From Limivivens faecihominis (lineage in GTDB: Bacteria; Bacillota; Clostridia; Lachnospirales; Lachnospiraceae): 21,204 nt of DNA. Both the position numbers and the translations under genes were made by a program. The notes under the pieces were generated by a model that saw only the letters and a list, made by a program, of their open reading frames with translations, did not search any database and was not told the origin of the DNA. Below, one piece after another: positions 6,839 to 14,144 of this stretch. The stretch's first letter is position 1; the number at the start of each line of letters is the position of its first letter. Where the stretch lies: NCBI RefSeq assembly GCF_020686945.1, contig NZ_JAJEPR010000046.1, positions 1-21,204 of the forward strand, read 5' to 3'.

Positions 6839-9028
6839 ATGGCAGTCAGATTTGATGAGAAGAAGAACTTATTTACACTTCAGACTTTGGACAGCACTTA
6901 TCAGATGAAGGTGGACGATCACGGGGTTCTTCTTCACACTTACTATGGGGCGCCTGCGGACGAAACGGATTTTTCCTATCTGATCGGGCCGGAGGACAGA
7001 GGCTTTTCCGGGCAGCCGGGAGATGAAAAAAAGGACCGTACCTATTCCATGGACTACTATCCGCTGGAATATCCGGTACAGGGAAACGGCGATTTCCGTG
7101 TGAAAGCTCTGAAAGCAGGTTTTGAGGGTGAGGTTCTTGCGCTGGATCTCCGTTTTGTTTCTTATGAGTTGGAAAAAGGCAAATACAGCCTTCCGGGCCT
7201 TCCTGCCCTTTTCGAGGCGGAGGCAGGAGAGGTGGAGACTTTGAAAATCACGCTGAAGGACCGTCTGGAAGAGATCTATGTGACACTTTTCTATGGCGTT
7301 TTCGAGAAGAAAAATGTCATCACCCGGGCTGCCTCCATTGAGAACCGTTCCGGAAAAAACGTAACGCTCAAGCGCGCCTTAAGCTTTGGCCTGGATTTCA
7401 TGGAAGGCGATATGGATCTCATTCATTTCTATGGAAAACACGCCGGCGAGCGTCAGTTTGAGCGCAGAAATCTGCCCCACGGCATCACCGAGATCAGCAG
7501 CAGCCGCGGCACTTCCAGCCATCACCACAACCCGTTTGTGATCCTCTGCGACAAAGACACCACCGAGGATTTCGGAAATGCTTACGGCGTTTCCTTTATC
7601 TACAGCGGCGGTTTCAAGATCCAGATGGAAAAAGACCAGGTGGACGGTATTCGTCTTGTCTGCGGCTTGGACGACGAGGAATTCCTGTGGAAACTGGCTC
7701 CGGGCGAGACCTTTGTGACACCGGAAGCCGCTCTGAGCTACAGCGAAAAAGGTTTGACCGCACTCTCTGACCAGTTCCAGAAGGCTTATCATGCCAACCT
7801 GATCCGCAGCCCCTGGAAAGACAAAAAGCGTCCGACCCTGGTAAACAACTGGGAGGCCACTTATTTTGGCTTCGATGCGGAAAAACTGTTGAAAATTGCA
7901 GGAGAGGCAGCAGATCTGGGCCTCGATATGCTGGTACTGGACGACGGCTGGTTTGGAAAAAGAAACGATGACAATTCCGGCCTGGGCGACTGGTTTGTAA
8001 ATGAGAAGAAACTGGGCTGTACGATGAAAGAGCTGGTGGACCGCGTCAATGCCCTTGGTCTGAAATTTGGTATCTGGCTGGAGCCGGAGATGGTTTCCGA
8101 GGACAGCGATCTTTACCGGACACATCCCGACTGGGTGCTCCAGATTCCGGGAAGAGAGCCCAATCGCAGCCGTAACCAGCTGGTTCTGGATCTCTCCAGA
8201 AAAGAAGTACGGGAATATATGAAGAAATTCATCGACGACACTCTTTCCTGTGCAAACATTTCCTATGTAAAATGGGATATGAACCGCAGTGTGGATAATG
8301 TATACAGCGCTGCAGATCCTACTCTCAGCCAGGGAGCCATCCGCCATAAATATGTGCTTGGCCTTTACGAGGTGATGGAAGATATGCTGACCCGCCATCC
8401 GGACCTTCTGCTGGAGGGCTGCAGCGGAGGAGGCGGACGTTTCGATGCCGGTATGCTGTATTATGCGCCGCAGATCTGGTGCAGCGACAACACCGATGCC
8501 ATCGAGAGACTTCGTATTCATTATGGAACCTCCTTCGGTTATCCCATGTCTTCCGTGTCTGCCCATGTGTCCGTTTGCCCGAACCATCAGAACGGCCGGG
8601 TAACGCCGTTCAAGACCAGAGGCATTTGTGCAATGCAGGGTTCCTTCGGTTATGAGCTGGATCTCAGCAAACTTTCTGAGGAAGATAAAGCAGAAGCCAG
8701 ACGGCAGATCACTGTATACAATGAAAACTGGGAGCTTTTCCAGTCTGGTTCCTACTATCGACTGAACTCGCCCATGGAGAATCATGACTACACAGCCTGG
8801 AGTTATGTTTCAAAGGATCAGAGAAAAGCATCCTTAAGTGTGATCTACACAGACCTTCACGGCAATCCCAAACCGGTTCGCGTGAAACTGAAAGGCCTGA
8901 AAAAAGACGCCTCCTACGATGTGGACGGAACCGTGTATACAGGAACCGCACTGATGAGAGGCGGCCTTCTGATTCCGAAACCTTCCTGCAATTATGACTC
9001 CTACATGGTCTGCATACATGAGATCTGA
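6839..9028 (+). CDS. GH36 alpha-galactosidase
   Basis: The protein has 729 residues, the normal length for the tetrameric bacterial GH36 group. It starts at the ATG after GGGAGAAGG; an upstream in-frame ATG at 6719 would run through the promoter and is rejected. An N-terminal beta-supersandwich domain (about 1-320) is followed by a TIM barrel (about 330-650) and a C-terminal beta domain. The catalytic nucleophile is Asp480 in YVKWDMNR and the acid/base is Asp550 in WCSDNTD. The CSGGGGRFD substrate-binding stretch (528-536) and VLDDGWFGKR (366-375) are also conserved. It hydrolyses terminal alpha-1,6-galactose from melibiose, raffinose and related sugars. There is no signal peptide, so it acts in the cytoplasm on imported oligosaccharides. 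It is cotranscribed with a MATE exporter 19 bp downstream; no sugar transporter lies nearby. Confidence 0.96.
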   Translation: MAVRFDEKKNLFTLQTLDSTYQMKVDDHGVLLHTYYGAPADETDFSYLIGPEDRGFSGQPGDEKKDRTYSMDYYPLEYPVQGNGDFRVKALKAGFEGEVLALDLRFVSYELEKGKYSLPGLPALFEAEAGEVETLKITLKDRLEEIYVTLFYGVFEKKNVITRAASIENRSGKNVTLKRALSFGLDFMEGDMDLIHFYGKHAGERQFERRNLPHGITEISSSRGTSSHHHNPFVILCDKDTTEDFGNAYGVSFIYSGGFKIQMEKDQVDGIRLVCGLDDEEFLWKLAPGETFVTPEAALSYSEKGLTALSDQFQKAYHANLIRSPWKDKKRPTLVNNWEATYFGFDAEKLLKIAGEAADLGLDMLVLDDGWFGKRNDDNSGLGDWFVNEKKLGCTMKELVDRVNALGLKFGIWLEPEMVSEDSDLYRTHPDWVLQIPGREPNRSRNQLVLDLSRKEVREYMKKFIDDTLSCANISYVKWDMNRSVDNVYSAADPTLSQGAIRHKYVLGLYEVMEDMLTRHPDLLLEGCSGGGGRFDAGMLYYAPQIWCSDNTDAIERLRIHYGTSFGYPMSSVSAHVSVCPNHQNGRVTPFKTRGICAMQGSFGYELDLSKLSEEDKAEARRQITVYNENWELFQSGSYYRLNSPMENHDYTAWSYVSKDQRKASLSVIYTDLHGNPKPVRVKLKGLKKDASYDVDGTVYTGTALMRGGLLIPKPSCNYDSYMVCIHEI

Positions 9029-9047
9029 AAAAACGGAGGAATGAGTT

Positions 9048-10394
9048 TTGAAAAAATCATATGAAATGGATATGTGCAACGGCCCGCTATTAGGAAAGAT
9101 CCTTGTATTTACGTTTCCACTGATGCTTTCCGGTGTGCTGCAGCTGCTTTTCAATGCGGCGGATATTGTGGTGGTGGGGCGGTTTTCTGGAGCTCACGCA
9201 CTGGCGGCGGTGGGTTCTACCGGTGCACTGATCAATCTTCTGATCAATGTATTCATGGGCCTTTCTATCGGCACCAACGTGCTGACAGCCCAGGGGTACG
9301 GAGCCAAAAATGCGGAAGATGTCAGCGATACCGTACATACGTCCATTCTTTTAAGCCTGGTGAGCGGCGCAATTCTCATCGTGGTAGGGATTCTGTTTTC
9401 AAGACCCCTGCTGGAGCTTATGGCTACCCCGGAGGAAGTCCTGGGACAGGCGGCTCTTTATATGAAGATTTACTTCATCGGAATGCCGGCCATGATGGCC
9501 TACAACTTTGGCGCGGCTATTTTAAGAGCCATCGGAGATACCAGGCGCCCACTTTATTATCTTTTGATTTCCGGTGTGGTGAACGTGATTCTGAACCTGA
9601 TCTTTGTGATCATTTTCAAGATGGGAGTGGCAGGAGTGGCGACAGCCACTGTGATTTCCCAGGTCATTTCCGCGGGCATGGTCTTAAAATGCCTGATGGG
9701 ACTGGATGGCATGTGCCGCCTGGAACTTCACAAGCTGGCCATCCACAAGGATAAACTGCTGAACATTGCCAGGATCGGTCTTCCGGCAGGACTGCAGGGA
9801 GCTATTTTCTCTATCTCCAACGTGCTGATCCAGTCCTCGGTAAACTCTTTCGGAGCCATCGCCATGGCTGGAAACACAGCTGCCGGAAACCTGGAGGGCT
9901 TTGTATATACGTCCATGAACTCTGTATACCAGACAAACTTGAGCTTCACCAGCCAGAACATGGGAGCCGGAAACCGACAGCGCATGAAAAAGATCTTAGG
10001 TATCTGCCTGATTCTTGTCAGTGTGGTTGGCCTGGTCCTCGGAAACGGCTTCGTTTTCTTCGGCCAGCAGCTTCTCGGCATTTACTCCTCCGACCCGGAG
10101 GTCATCCAGTACGGCCTCAACCGAATGCATCTCATCTGCGCCCCGTATTTCCTCTGCGGCCTCATGGATGTCATGGTGGGAAGCATGAGAGGAATGGGCT
10201 ACTCCTTCCTCCCCATGATCGTTTCCCTGATCGGAGCCTGCGGCCTCCGTGTTGTTTGGATTTTCACAGTATTTCAGTGGCATCGCTCTCTGTTTACGCT
10301 GTATCTGTCCTATCCGATCACCTGGACGATCACGGCGTTGGCACATATGGCTTGCTGGTATGTGGTGATGTATAAGAAACAACCAAATAAGTAA
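9048..10394 (+). CDS. MATE-family multidrug/Na+ efflux transporter
   Basis: The protein has 448 residues and about 12 hydrophobic segments in two halves, each beginning with a MatE-type pattern (LLGKILVFTFPLMLSGVLQLLFNAADIVVVGRFSG and the ARIGLPAGLQGAIFSISNVLIQSSVNSFG repeat). Length and pattern are typical of clostridial MATE exporters, which use Na+ or H+ gradients to expel cationic compounds. The start is TTG at 9048: CGGAGGA lies 7 bp upstream, the ATG at 9041 is out of frame and stops after seven codons, and the next in-frame ATG (9066) is too far from the site. The 19-bp gap after the alpha-galactosidase implies cotranscription. The substrate is unknown. Confidence 0.93.
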   Translation: MKKSYEMDMCNGPLLGKILVFTFPLMLSGVLQLLFNAADIVVVGRFSGAHALAAVGSTGALINLLINVFMGLSIGTNVLTAQGYGAKNAEDVSDTVHTSILLSLVSGAILIVVGILFSRPLLELMATPEEVLGQAALYMKIYFIGMPAMMAYNFGAAILRAIGDTRRPLYYLLISGVVNVILNLIFVIIFKMGVAGVATATVISQVISAGMVLKCLMGLDGMCRLELHKLAIHKDKLLNIARIGLPAGLQGAIFSISNVLIQSSVNSFGAIAMAGNTAAGNLEGFVYTSMNSVYQTNLSFTSQNMGAGNRQRMKKILGICLILVSVVGLVLGNGFVFFGQQLLGIYSSDPEVIQYGLNRMHLICAPYFLCGLMDVMVGSMRGMGYSFLPMIVSLIGACGLRVVWIFTVFQWHRSLFTLYLSYPITWTITALAHMACWYVVMYKKQPNK

Positions 10395-10400
10395 TTGACC

Positions 10401-10437
10401 CGAGGGGAGATGTTTGCGTGAAAAACATTGCCCCTCG
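10401..10437 (+). terminator. Hairpin between the MATE gene and the caspase-like gene
   Basis: Fifteen-nt arms, 10401-10415 (CGAGGGGAGATGTTT) and 10423-10437 (AAACATTGCCCCTCG), pair except for two bases. Only CTTTATAT follows, so the T-tract is weak. It ends 24 bp before the next start, so it could attenuate rather than end transcription. Confidence 0.6.
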
Positions 10438-10461
10438 CTTTATATGAGGGAGAAAACTGTT

Positions 10462-11835
10462 ATGAAAAAAATGATGAAGTTCTGTCTTTTCCTGTGTTGT
10501 ATTCTTTTTATTTCGCTTCCGGTTCAGGCCCGGACCCAGGGAAATCTTCATGCCCTGGTGATGAGCGGACGGATCTTGAGCAGGAAAAACGCAAACGATT
10601 TTTATAACCTGCTGAAAAAAACAAAGATACCGGAGTACAAAGTTTCCGGACAGAACATCAAAAAGCTCTTTTATGAAAACCGTAAAAAGACAAAGCGACA
10701 GGATATTTTTGCAAGTATTTACAATGCTTTTAAAGGCAGCACCAAGAGTGATCTGAATCTCTTTTATTACGGAGGTCACGGAGGTGCAGCTGCCACAGCA
10801 GAAGGCTACGGTGGAATTTATCTGGGGGATGTGGTAAATAAAGAACTTCGGAAAACCCGGGTAAGCTGCAATGAACTTTTACAGACACTTCTGAAGTATA
10901 AAGGGAAATTCATTGTCAGCATTGACAGTTGCAATGCGGATCTTATTCGAAAAGCAGCAGCAGAACTGAAAGGCAGCCAACGAAGCCGAATAGACAGAGA
11001 TTTCATTTTTATCGCATCCTCTAATAAAAAGGTGGAAGAGTTTGGAACCCAGTTTACCGCGGCTCTTACAGATGCCGTTTCCACAAAATGGAAATTTTTT
11101 CGGGCAGATGAAAACAAGGATGGTTGTGTTTCCTGTGCGGAGTGGTTTGTGGCAGCCAGAAATAATCATAAGATTCTGGCCTGGTACAACCAGCCGAATA
11201 TTTCCAGTGGAAATAGAGAACTGGGAAATTTGAAGCTGATCCAGTTATCACATGTTAAGGTTCTGAAGAAAAGCCTGACGATGAAAAAAGGTCAGACAAA
11301 GAAAGTCAGTTATATCTTGAAAAATCTGGGCCGGGGAAGTCTGAAAGTGAGATTTTCTTCCTCCGATTCATCAATCGCGGCAGTAGATCAGAAAGGGAAG
11401 ATTACACCGAAGAAAAATGGAAAAGTTACCGTAAAAGCTTATCTGGTAGATGGCAGCGGCAAAAAATGTCTAGGAACAGAGGATGGCTGTGTTGTAACGG
11501 TTCAGGGATTTTCAATAAAAACTCCGTCAAAAAATACAGCAATGAAAGACTTTCTGAAAAAAGTTCAGAAAGGTTCCTGGTGGGATTCCGGCTGGCGGAC
11601 GAGTATCGGTTTCTATAACGGGTATGTTTTAACGGGCAATACCTATGGCGAGCAGACCGGGAAATACAAGATCCGGAAAGTACAGAAAACATCCTATGGT
11701 TATTTTATCAGCATTGAAGGATATGAAAACTACCGCTGGTATCGTTCCGAACCGAATAAACTTCGTTGTTATGCAGCGGCTACGGGGAATGTGGGAAGAA
11801 GAGAAGGAGCAGATTTTACACTTTTTGGATGTTAA
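10462..11835 (+). CDS. Secreted caspase-like (clan CD) cysteine peptidase with EF-hand-like loop and Big2-like domain
   Basis: The protein has 457 residues from the ATG after GAGGGAG. Residues 1-23 form a signal peptide (charged start, hydrophobic core, VQA cleavage site). Residues 27-250 are caspase-like: beta-strand plus YYGGHGG (catalytic His106) and IVSIDSCNAD (catalytic Cys157), the usual His-then-Cys dyad of clan CD (caspase, metacaspase, C11/C13-like). Directly after it, D216-x-N218-x-D220-G-x-V-S224-x-x-E227 is a full EF-hand type calcium loop. Residues 265-350 resemble a Big2 Ig-like domain (SSSDSSIAAVDQKGKITPKKNGKVTVKA). The last 100 or so residues (WWDSGWRTSIGFYNGYVLTG...) are Trp/Tyr-rich and unassigned. 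It probably works outside the cell or at the cell surface. It forms an operon with the next gene, 11 bp downstream. Peptidase activity and calcium dependence are inferred. Confidence 0.8.
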   Translation: MKKMMKFCLFLCCILFISLPVQARTQGNLHALVMSGRILSRKNANDFYNLLKKTKIPEYKVSGQNIKKLFYENRKKTKRQDIFASIYNAFKGSTKSDLNLFYYGGHGGAAATAEGYGGIYLGDVVNKELRKTRVSCNELLQTLLKYKGKFIVSIDSCNADLIRKAAAELKGSQRSRIDRDFIFIASSNKKVEEFGTQFTAALTDAVSTKWKFFRADENKDGCVSCAEWFVAARNNHKILAWYNQPNISSGNRELGNLKLIQLSHVKVLKKSLTMKKGQTKKVSYILKNLGRGSLKVRFSSSDSSIAAVDQKGKITPKKNGKVTVKAYLVDGSGKKCLGTEDGCVVTVQGFSIKTPSKNTAMKDFLKKVQKGSWWDSGWRTSIGFYNGYVLTGNTYGEQTGKYKIRKVQKTSYGYFISIEGYENYRWYRSEPNKLRCYAAATGNVGRREGADFTLFGC

Positions 11836-11846
11836 AGGAGAATTTT

Positions 11847-12467
11847 ATGAAAAAGCGAGCTCTATTTATGGCCACTGCAGTCCTGTGTCTGGCAGGAAAC
11901 ATAGCAGCAGGGCAGACAAAAGCAGAAACCGTAAGTCAGGAAAAACAGGCTTACGAGTATTCCAAAGAAGACGAAAATGGAAATACTGTAAATGAAACCA
12001 TCACAGATGAACAGATTGCTGCTTTGGGGAAATCGCTGGGCGTTCCAGAAGATATTACGATAACCAGGTGTAATGTCAGTGAACCTTGGTTTTGGGAAGG
12101 AGCCGGTCGTTGGCTTGTCAGCGTTGAACTCTATTCCGATGATATTTTCCTGGCCGGAGCCGCAATTGACCCGGATACTCTCGAACTGCAGCGTGAGATC
12201 GCTCCCTACGATGCCGGTCGGATTGAAAAGGAAAAGCAGGAAGCAGCACTTTCCAAGATCAATTCCAGCGATATGGAGGTGGCCAATGGTCTGATCCAGA
12301 TTCTGATCAGCGGTGATGGTTCTGCCTTTCTGAAACTTCTTCCGGAACTTCCGACAGAATACAGGGAAATTTTGGGGGATAAAATGATTGCTGTGTTCAC
12401 CGGGCTTGTCCAGAATGTTGCGGATGAGGCTGTGCAGGAGTTTCAGGAGGAATTCAAAGACCGCTAG
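11847..12467 (+). CDS. Secreted protein of unknown function, N-terminal part of a gene split by an in-frame TAG
   Basis: The product has 206 residues from the ATG after AAAGGAG. A signal peptide covers about residues 1-27 (MKKRALFMATAVLCLAGNIAAG, then TKAE). The mature part has a small mixed domain (about 45-115, with PWFWEGAGRWLVSVELYSDD) and a helical part (about 125-206) ending EEFKDR. It starts 11 bp after the caspase-like gene and shares its secreted nature, so a partner, substrate or inhibitor role is possible but only inferred. The TAG at 12465-12467 is in the same frame as 558 bases of open sequence that follow, ending in a SPOR-like domain. The product made here is therefore probably a truncated version of a protein of about 392 residues. 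I do not recognise the N-terminal family. Confidence 0.75.
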   Translation: MKKRALFMATAVLCLAGNIAAGQTKAETVSQEKQAYEYSKEDENGNTVNETITDEQIAALGKSLGVPEDITITRCNVSEPWFWEGAGRWLVSVELYSDDIFLAGAAIDPDTLELQREIAPYDAGRIEKEKQEAALSKINSSDMEVANGLIQILISGDGSAFLKLLPELPTEYREILGDKMIAVFTGLVQNVADEAVQEFQEEFKDR

Positions 12468-13025
12468 CTTTTTTATCAGGCTCTTTCCTCGGAAGATGTA
12501 GACAGCGAAACACTTGCAGAACTCCAGAAATCATACGCGGAGTTTGGCTGCTATGTGACGGCCGCACGGCTTGTCCACGAAGAACTCTCGGAGGACGGTA
12601 CAACCAGTTATCTGGATATTCCTGTAGTCGAAATTGACGGTAAATGGTATCTCGACCTCGAAAGCTGGGATGACGATGACAGTGACTACGACGATGATGA
12701 TGAAGAAGAAGATGACGACGAAGACTTTGAAGAACTCGAAGAACTCTTGGAAGAGGGACTGGCGGCTCGACCCTTCTACGGAATCTGGTGCTACGCCTCC
12801 AAAGATTCCGACGAAGCCGAAAGCTATGCAGAATATCTTGAGTCTGTCTGCGAGGAGCCGGAAGTCCTCCTGAGCAGTGACTGGAGCAACCTGAACTCCG
12901 AGCCCTACTATGTCGTCACCGCCGGAAGATACGAAACAGAGGAAGAAGCAGAGGAAGCCCTGGATGAAGTGCAGAGTGTGTGCGATGGGGCGTATGTGAA
13001 GTATTCGGGGGAATACCAGGGATGA
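12468..13025 (+). pseudogene. Detached C-terminal part: acidic linker plus SPOR-like domain
   Basis: The frame continues from the upstream TAG with no shift or further stop (LFYQALSSEDVDSETLAELQ...). It gives a small alpha/beta segment (SYLDIPVVEIDGKWYLD), a run of about 30 mostly Asp/Glu residues (about 12667-12756), and a SPOR-like stretch of about 85 residues with two related halves (RPFYGIWCYASKDSDEAESYAEYLE and PYYVVTAGRYETEEEAEEALDEVQ). SPOR domains bind denuded peptidoglycan glycans, which would fit a secreted protein. The only candidate internal start is a GTG at 12555 with a poor GGAG 12 bp away, so separate expression is unlikely. Either the gene is broken by one nonsense change or the stop is read through; the first is more likely. 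Confidence 0.7.
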
Positions 13026-13149
13026 AAGATTATTGAAAGGCATAGTTGTTGAAGAATCATTTCAGTGCTTGAATGAACACAATCCCGAACGGACAGAGTA
13101 AATACGAAAGTATAGTAAAAGTCATGAAGCGAATAGAGGAATATATGAG

Positions 13150-13178
13150 CAGGAGGGCGGTTAATTACCGCCCTCCTG
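13150..13178 (+). terminator. Perfect 12-bp hairpin ahead of the CRISPR-Cas locus
   Basis: CAGGAGGGCGGT (13150-13161) pairs perfectly with ACCGCCCTCCTG (13167-13178) around TAATT. Only TTCGCTTCC follows, so the U-tract is weak, but the stem is very stable and is the last GC-rich element before the AT-rich cas region. It may separate the upstream operon from cas transcription. Confidence 0.65.
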
Positions 13179-13207
13179 TTCGCTTCCAAGATGTGCCTAT
13201 TAAATAA

Positions 13208-13318
13208 TATTGTTCTAAATTTACATTCCAGAATGTACTTACGTTATGATTATATTCAAAAATAAATCAATTTGCAAATAGAAATATTAAATTTTATATT
13301 AAATCCATTAGAACAATA
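13208..13318. repeat. Inverted repeat and CRISPR-repeat-like segments upstream of cas6
   Basis: TATTGTTCTAA (13208-13218) and TTAGAACAATA (13308-13318) are a perfect 11-bp inverted pair 89 bp apart. Next to the left arm is ATTTACATTCCA (13219-13230), overlapping a dyad TACATTC-CA-GAATGTA (13222-13237). On the minus strand it reads TGGAATGTAAAT, like the 3' end of I-B repeats known from Clostridioides difficile. ATTTTATATT occurs at 13291 and again at 13321, exactly 30 bp apart, like the 5' half of the same repeat type. This is a candidate operator region or a degenerate repeat pair. The sequence is A+T-rich, so chance matches are possible. Confidence 0.45.
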
Positions 13319-13328
13319 ATATTTTATA

Positions 13329-13357
13329 TTGACAAAAGAGAAATAACCTGATATAAC
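13329..13357 (+). promoter_or_regulatory. Promoter of the cas operon
   Basis: A perfect TTGACA (13329-13334) and TATAAC (13352-13357) are separated by 17 bp, 44 bp upstream of the cas6 ATG. The right arm of the 11-bp inverted repeat ends 10 bp before the -35 box, a suitable place for a regulator. This is the only convincing promoter of the seven-gene operon. Confidence 0.85.
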
Positions 13358-13401
13358 AGAGACAACACGACTATTCAATGATACGGAAAGGGGGAAAAAA
13401 T

Positions 13402-14124
13402 ATGACGCGTTTACAATTACAATTTATATTAGAGTCGACGGAATTGCCATTGAATATGGATTGCGTGATAGTAAGCTTCTTGAAAGCGGCCGTGCAGAAC
13501 TATTCACAAGAGTGGTTCGAACAGTTGTATGATAAAAAGAAATCTATTATAAAAATGTTTTCCTGGTCATGTTACTATCCTGGTGCAAGGTTTACCAAAA
13601 ATAAGATTTTATTGGATCAGAATTATTTCTTATTGACATTTTCGGATGCAGATATGAAGGAACTGCTACAGTTTTATAATGCATTTACGCTTATGAGGAA
13701 AAGGCGTCATCCAATGAGTCAGAATTCTATGATGCTGAATGCAATTCGGATCCAGGATATTCCAGAAATCACAGATTCAGAAATAATTGTAAAAGTACAG
13801 AGCTCGTTAATCGCAAGAAGACATAATTCGGAAGATAACACAGATTCTTATTACAGTTGTGAAGATCCGGAATTTTCAGAAGTAATAAAAGAAAATGTGA
13901 AAAATTTTTTGGAGAAACAAGGAATTCCGTTGTCGATGGAGAATTTTTCTGTCACACCTGTAAAGGCAAAAAAAATCGTGGCACAGGTTTGGAGAAGACC
14001 AACGGACGCAACAATTGGCATCCTGAAATTGACAGGAACTTCGGAACTTTTAAACCTTTTATATGCTTCAGGAGTTGGAAGCCGTAGATCAGAAGGGCAC
14101 GGCTTGCTGAATATTATCTGGTAA
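13402..14124 (+). CDS. cas6: Cas6 CRISPR-RNA endoribonuclease (type I-B)
   Basis: The protein has 240 residues. The ATG at 13402 follows AAAGGGGG directly; the ATG at 13378 lies before that site and would add eight odd residues. Two ferredoxin-like halves are expected, and the C-terminal glycine-rich loop GVGSRRSEGHGLL (224-236) is the hallmark of Cas6. Candidate catalytic His residues include His103 (RRRHP) and His141 (ARRHN). Cas6 cuts the precursor CRISPR RNA in the repeats and usually keeps hold of the 3' hairpin. It is the first gene of the operon, with cas8 starting 20 bp downstream. Length (about 240) is normal and there is no sign of damage. Confidence 0.93.
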   Translation: MTRLQLQFILESTELPLNMDCVIVSFLKAAVQNYSQEWFEQLYDKKKSIIKMFSWSCYYPGARFTKNKILLDQNYFLLTFSDADMKELLQFYNAFTLMRKRRHPMSQNSMMLNAIRIQDIPEITDSEIIVKVQSSLIARRHNSEDNTDSYYSCEDPEFSEVIKENVKNFLEKQGIPLSMENFSVTPVKAKKIVAQVWRRPTDATIGILKLTGTSELLNLLYASGVGSRRSEGHGLLNIIW

Positions 14125-14144
14125 AGAAGGGAGGGAGAAAGTAA

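Noticed and set aside
7379..8785. Minus-strand open frame of 468 codons inside the GH36 gene
   Set aside because: The alpha-galactosidase on the other strand has intact catalytic motifs over the same bases. The shadow has no start signals or known motifs.
10395..10423. TTGACC as a -35 box for the caspase-like gene
   Set aside because: No -10-like hexamer lies 16-18 bp downstream, and the region folds as the hairpin 10401-10437.
12667..12756. GAT/GAC/GAA-rich stretch as a DNA microsatellite
   Set aside because: It stays in frame and encodes an Asp/Glu linker between two domains, so a protein-level explanation is enough.
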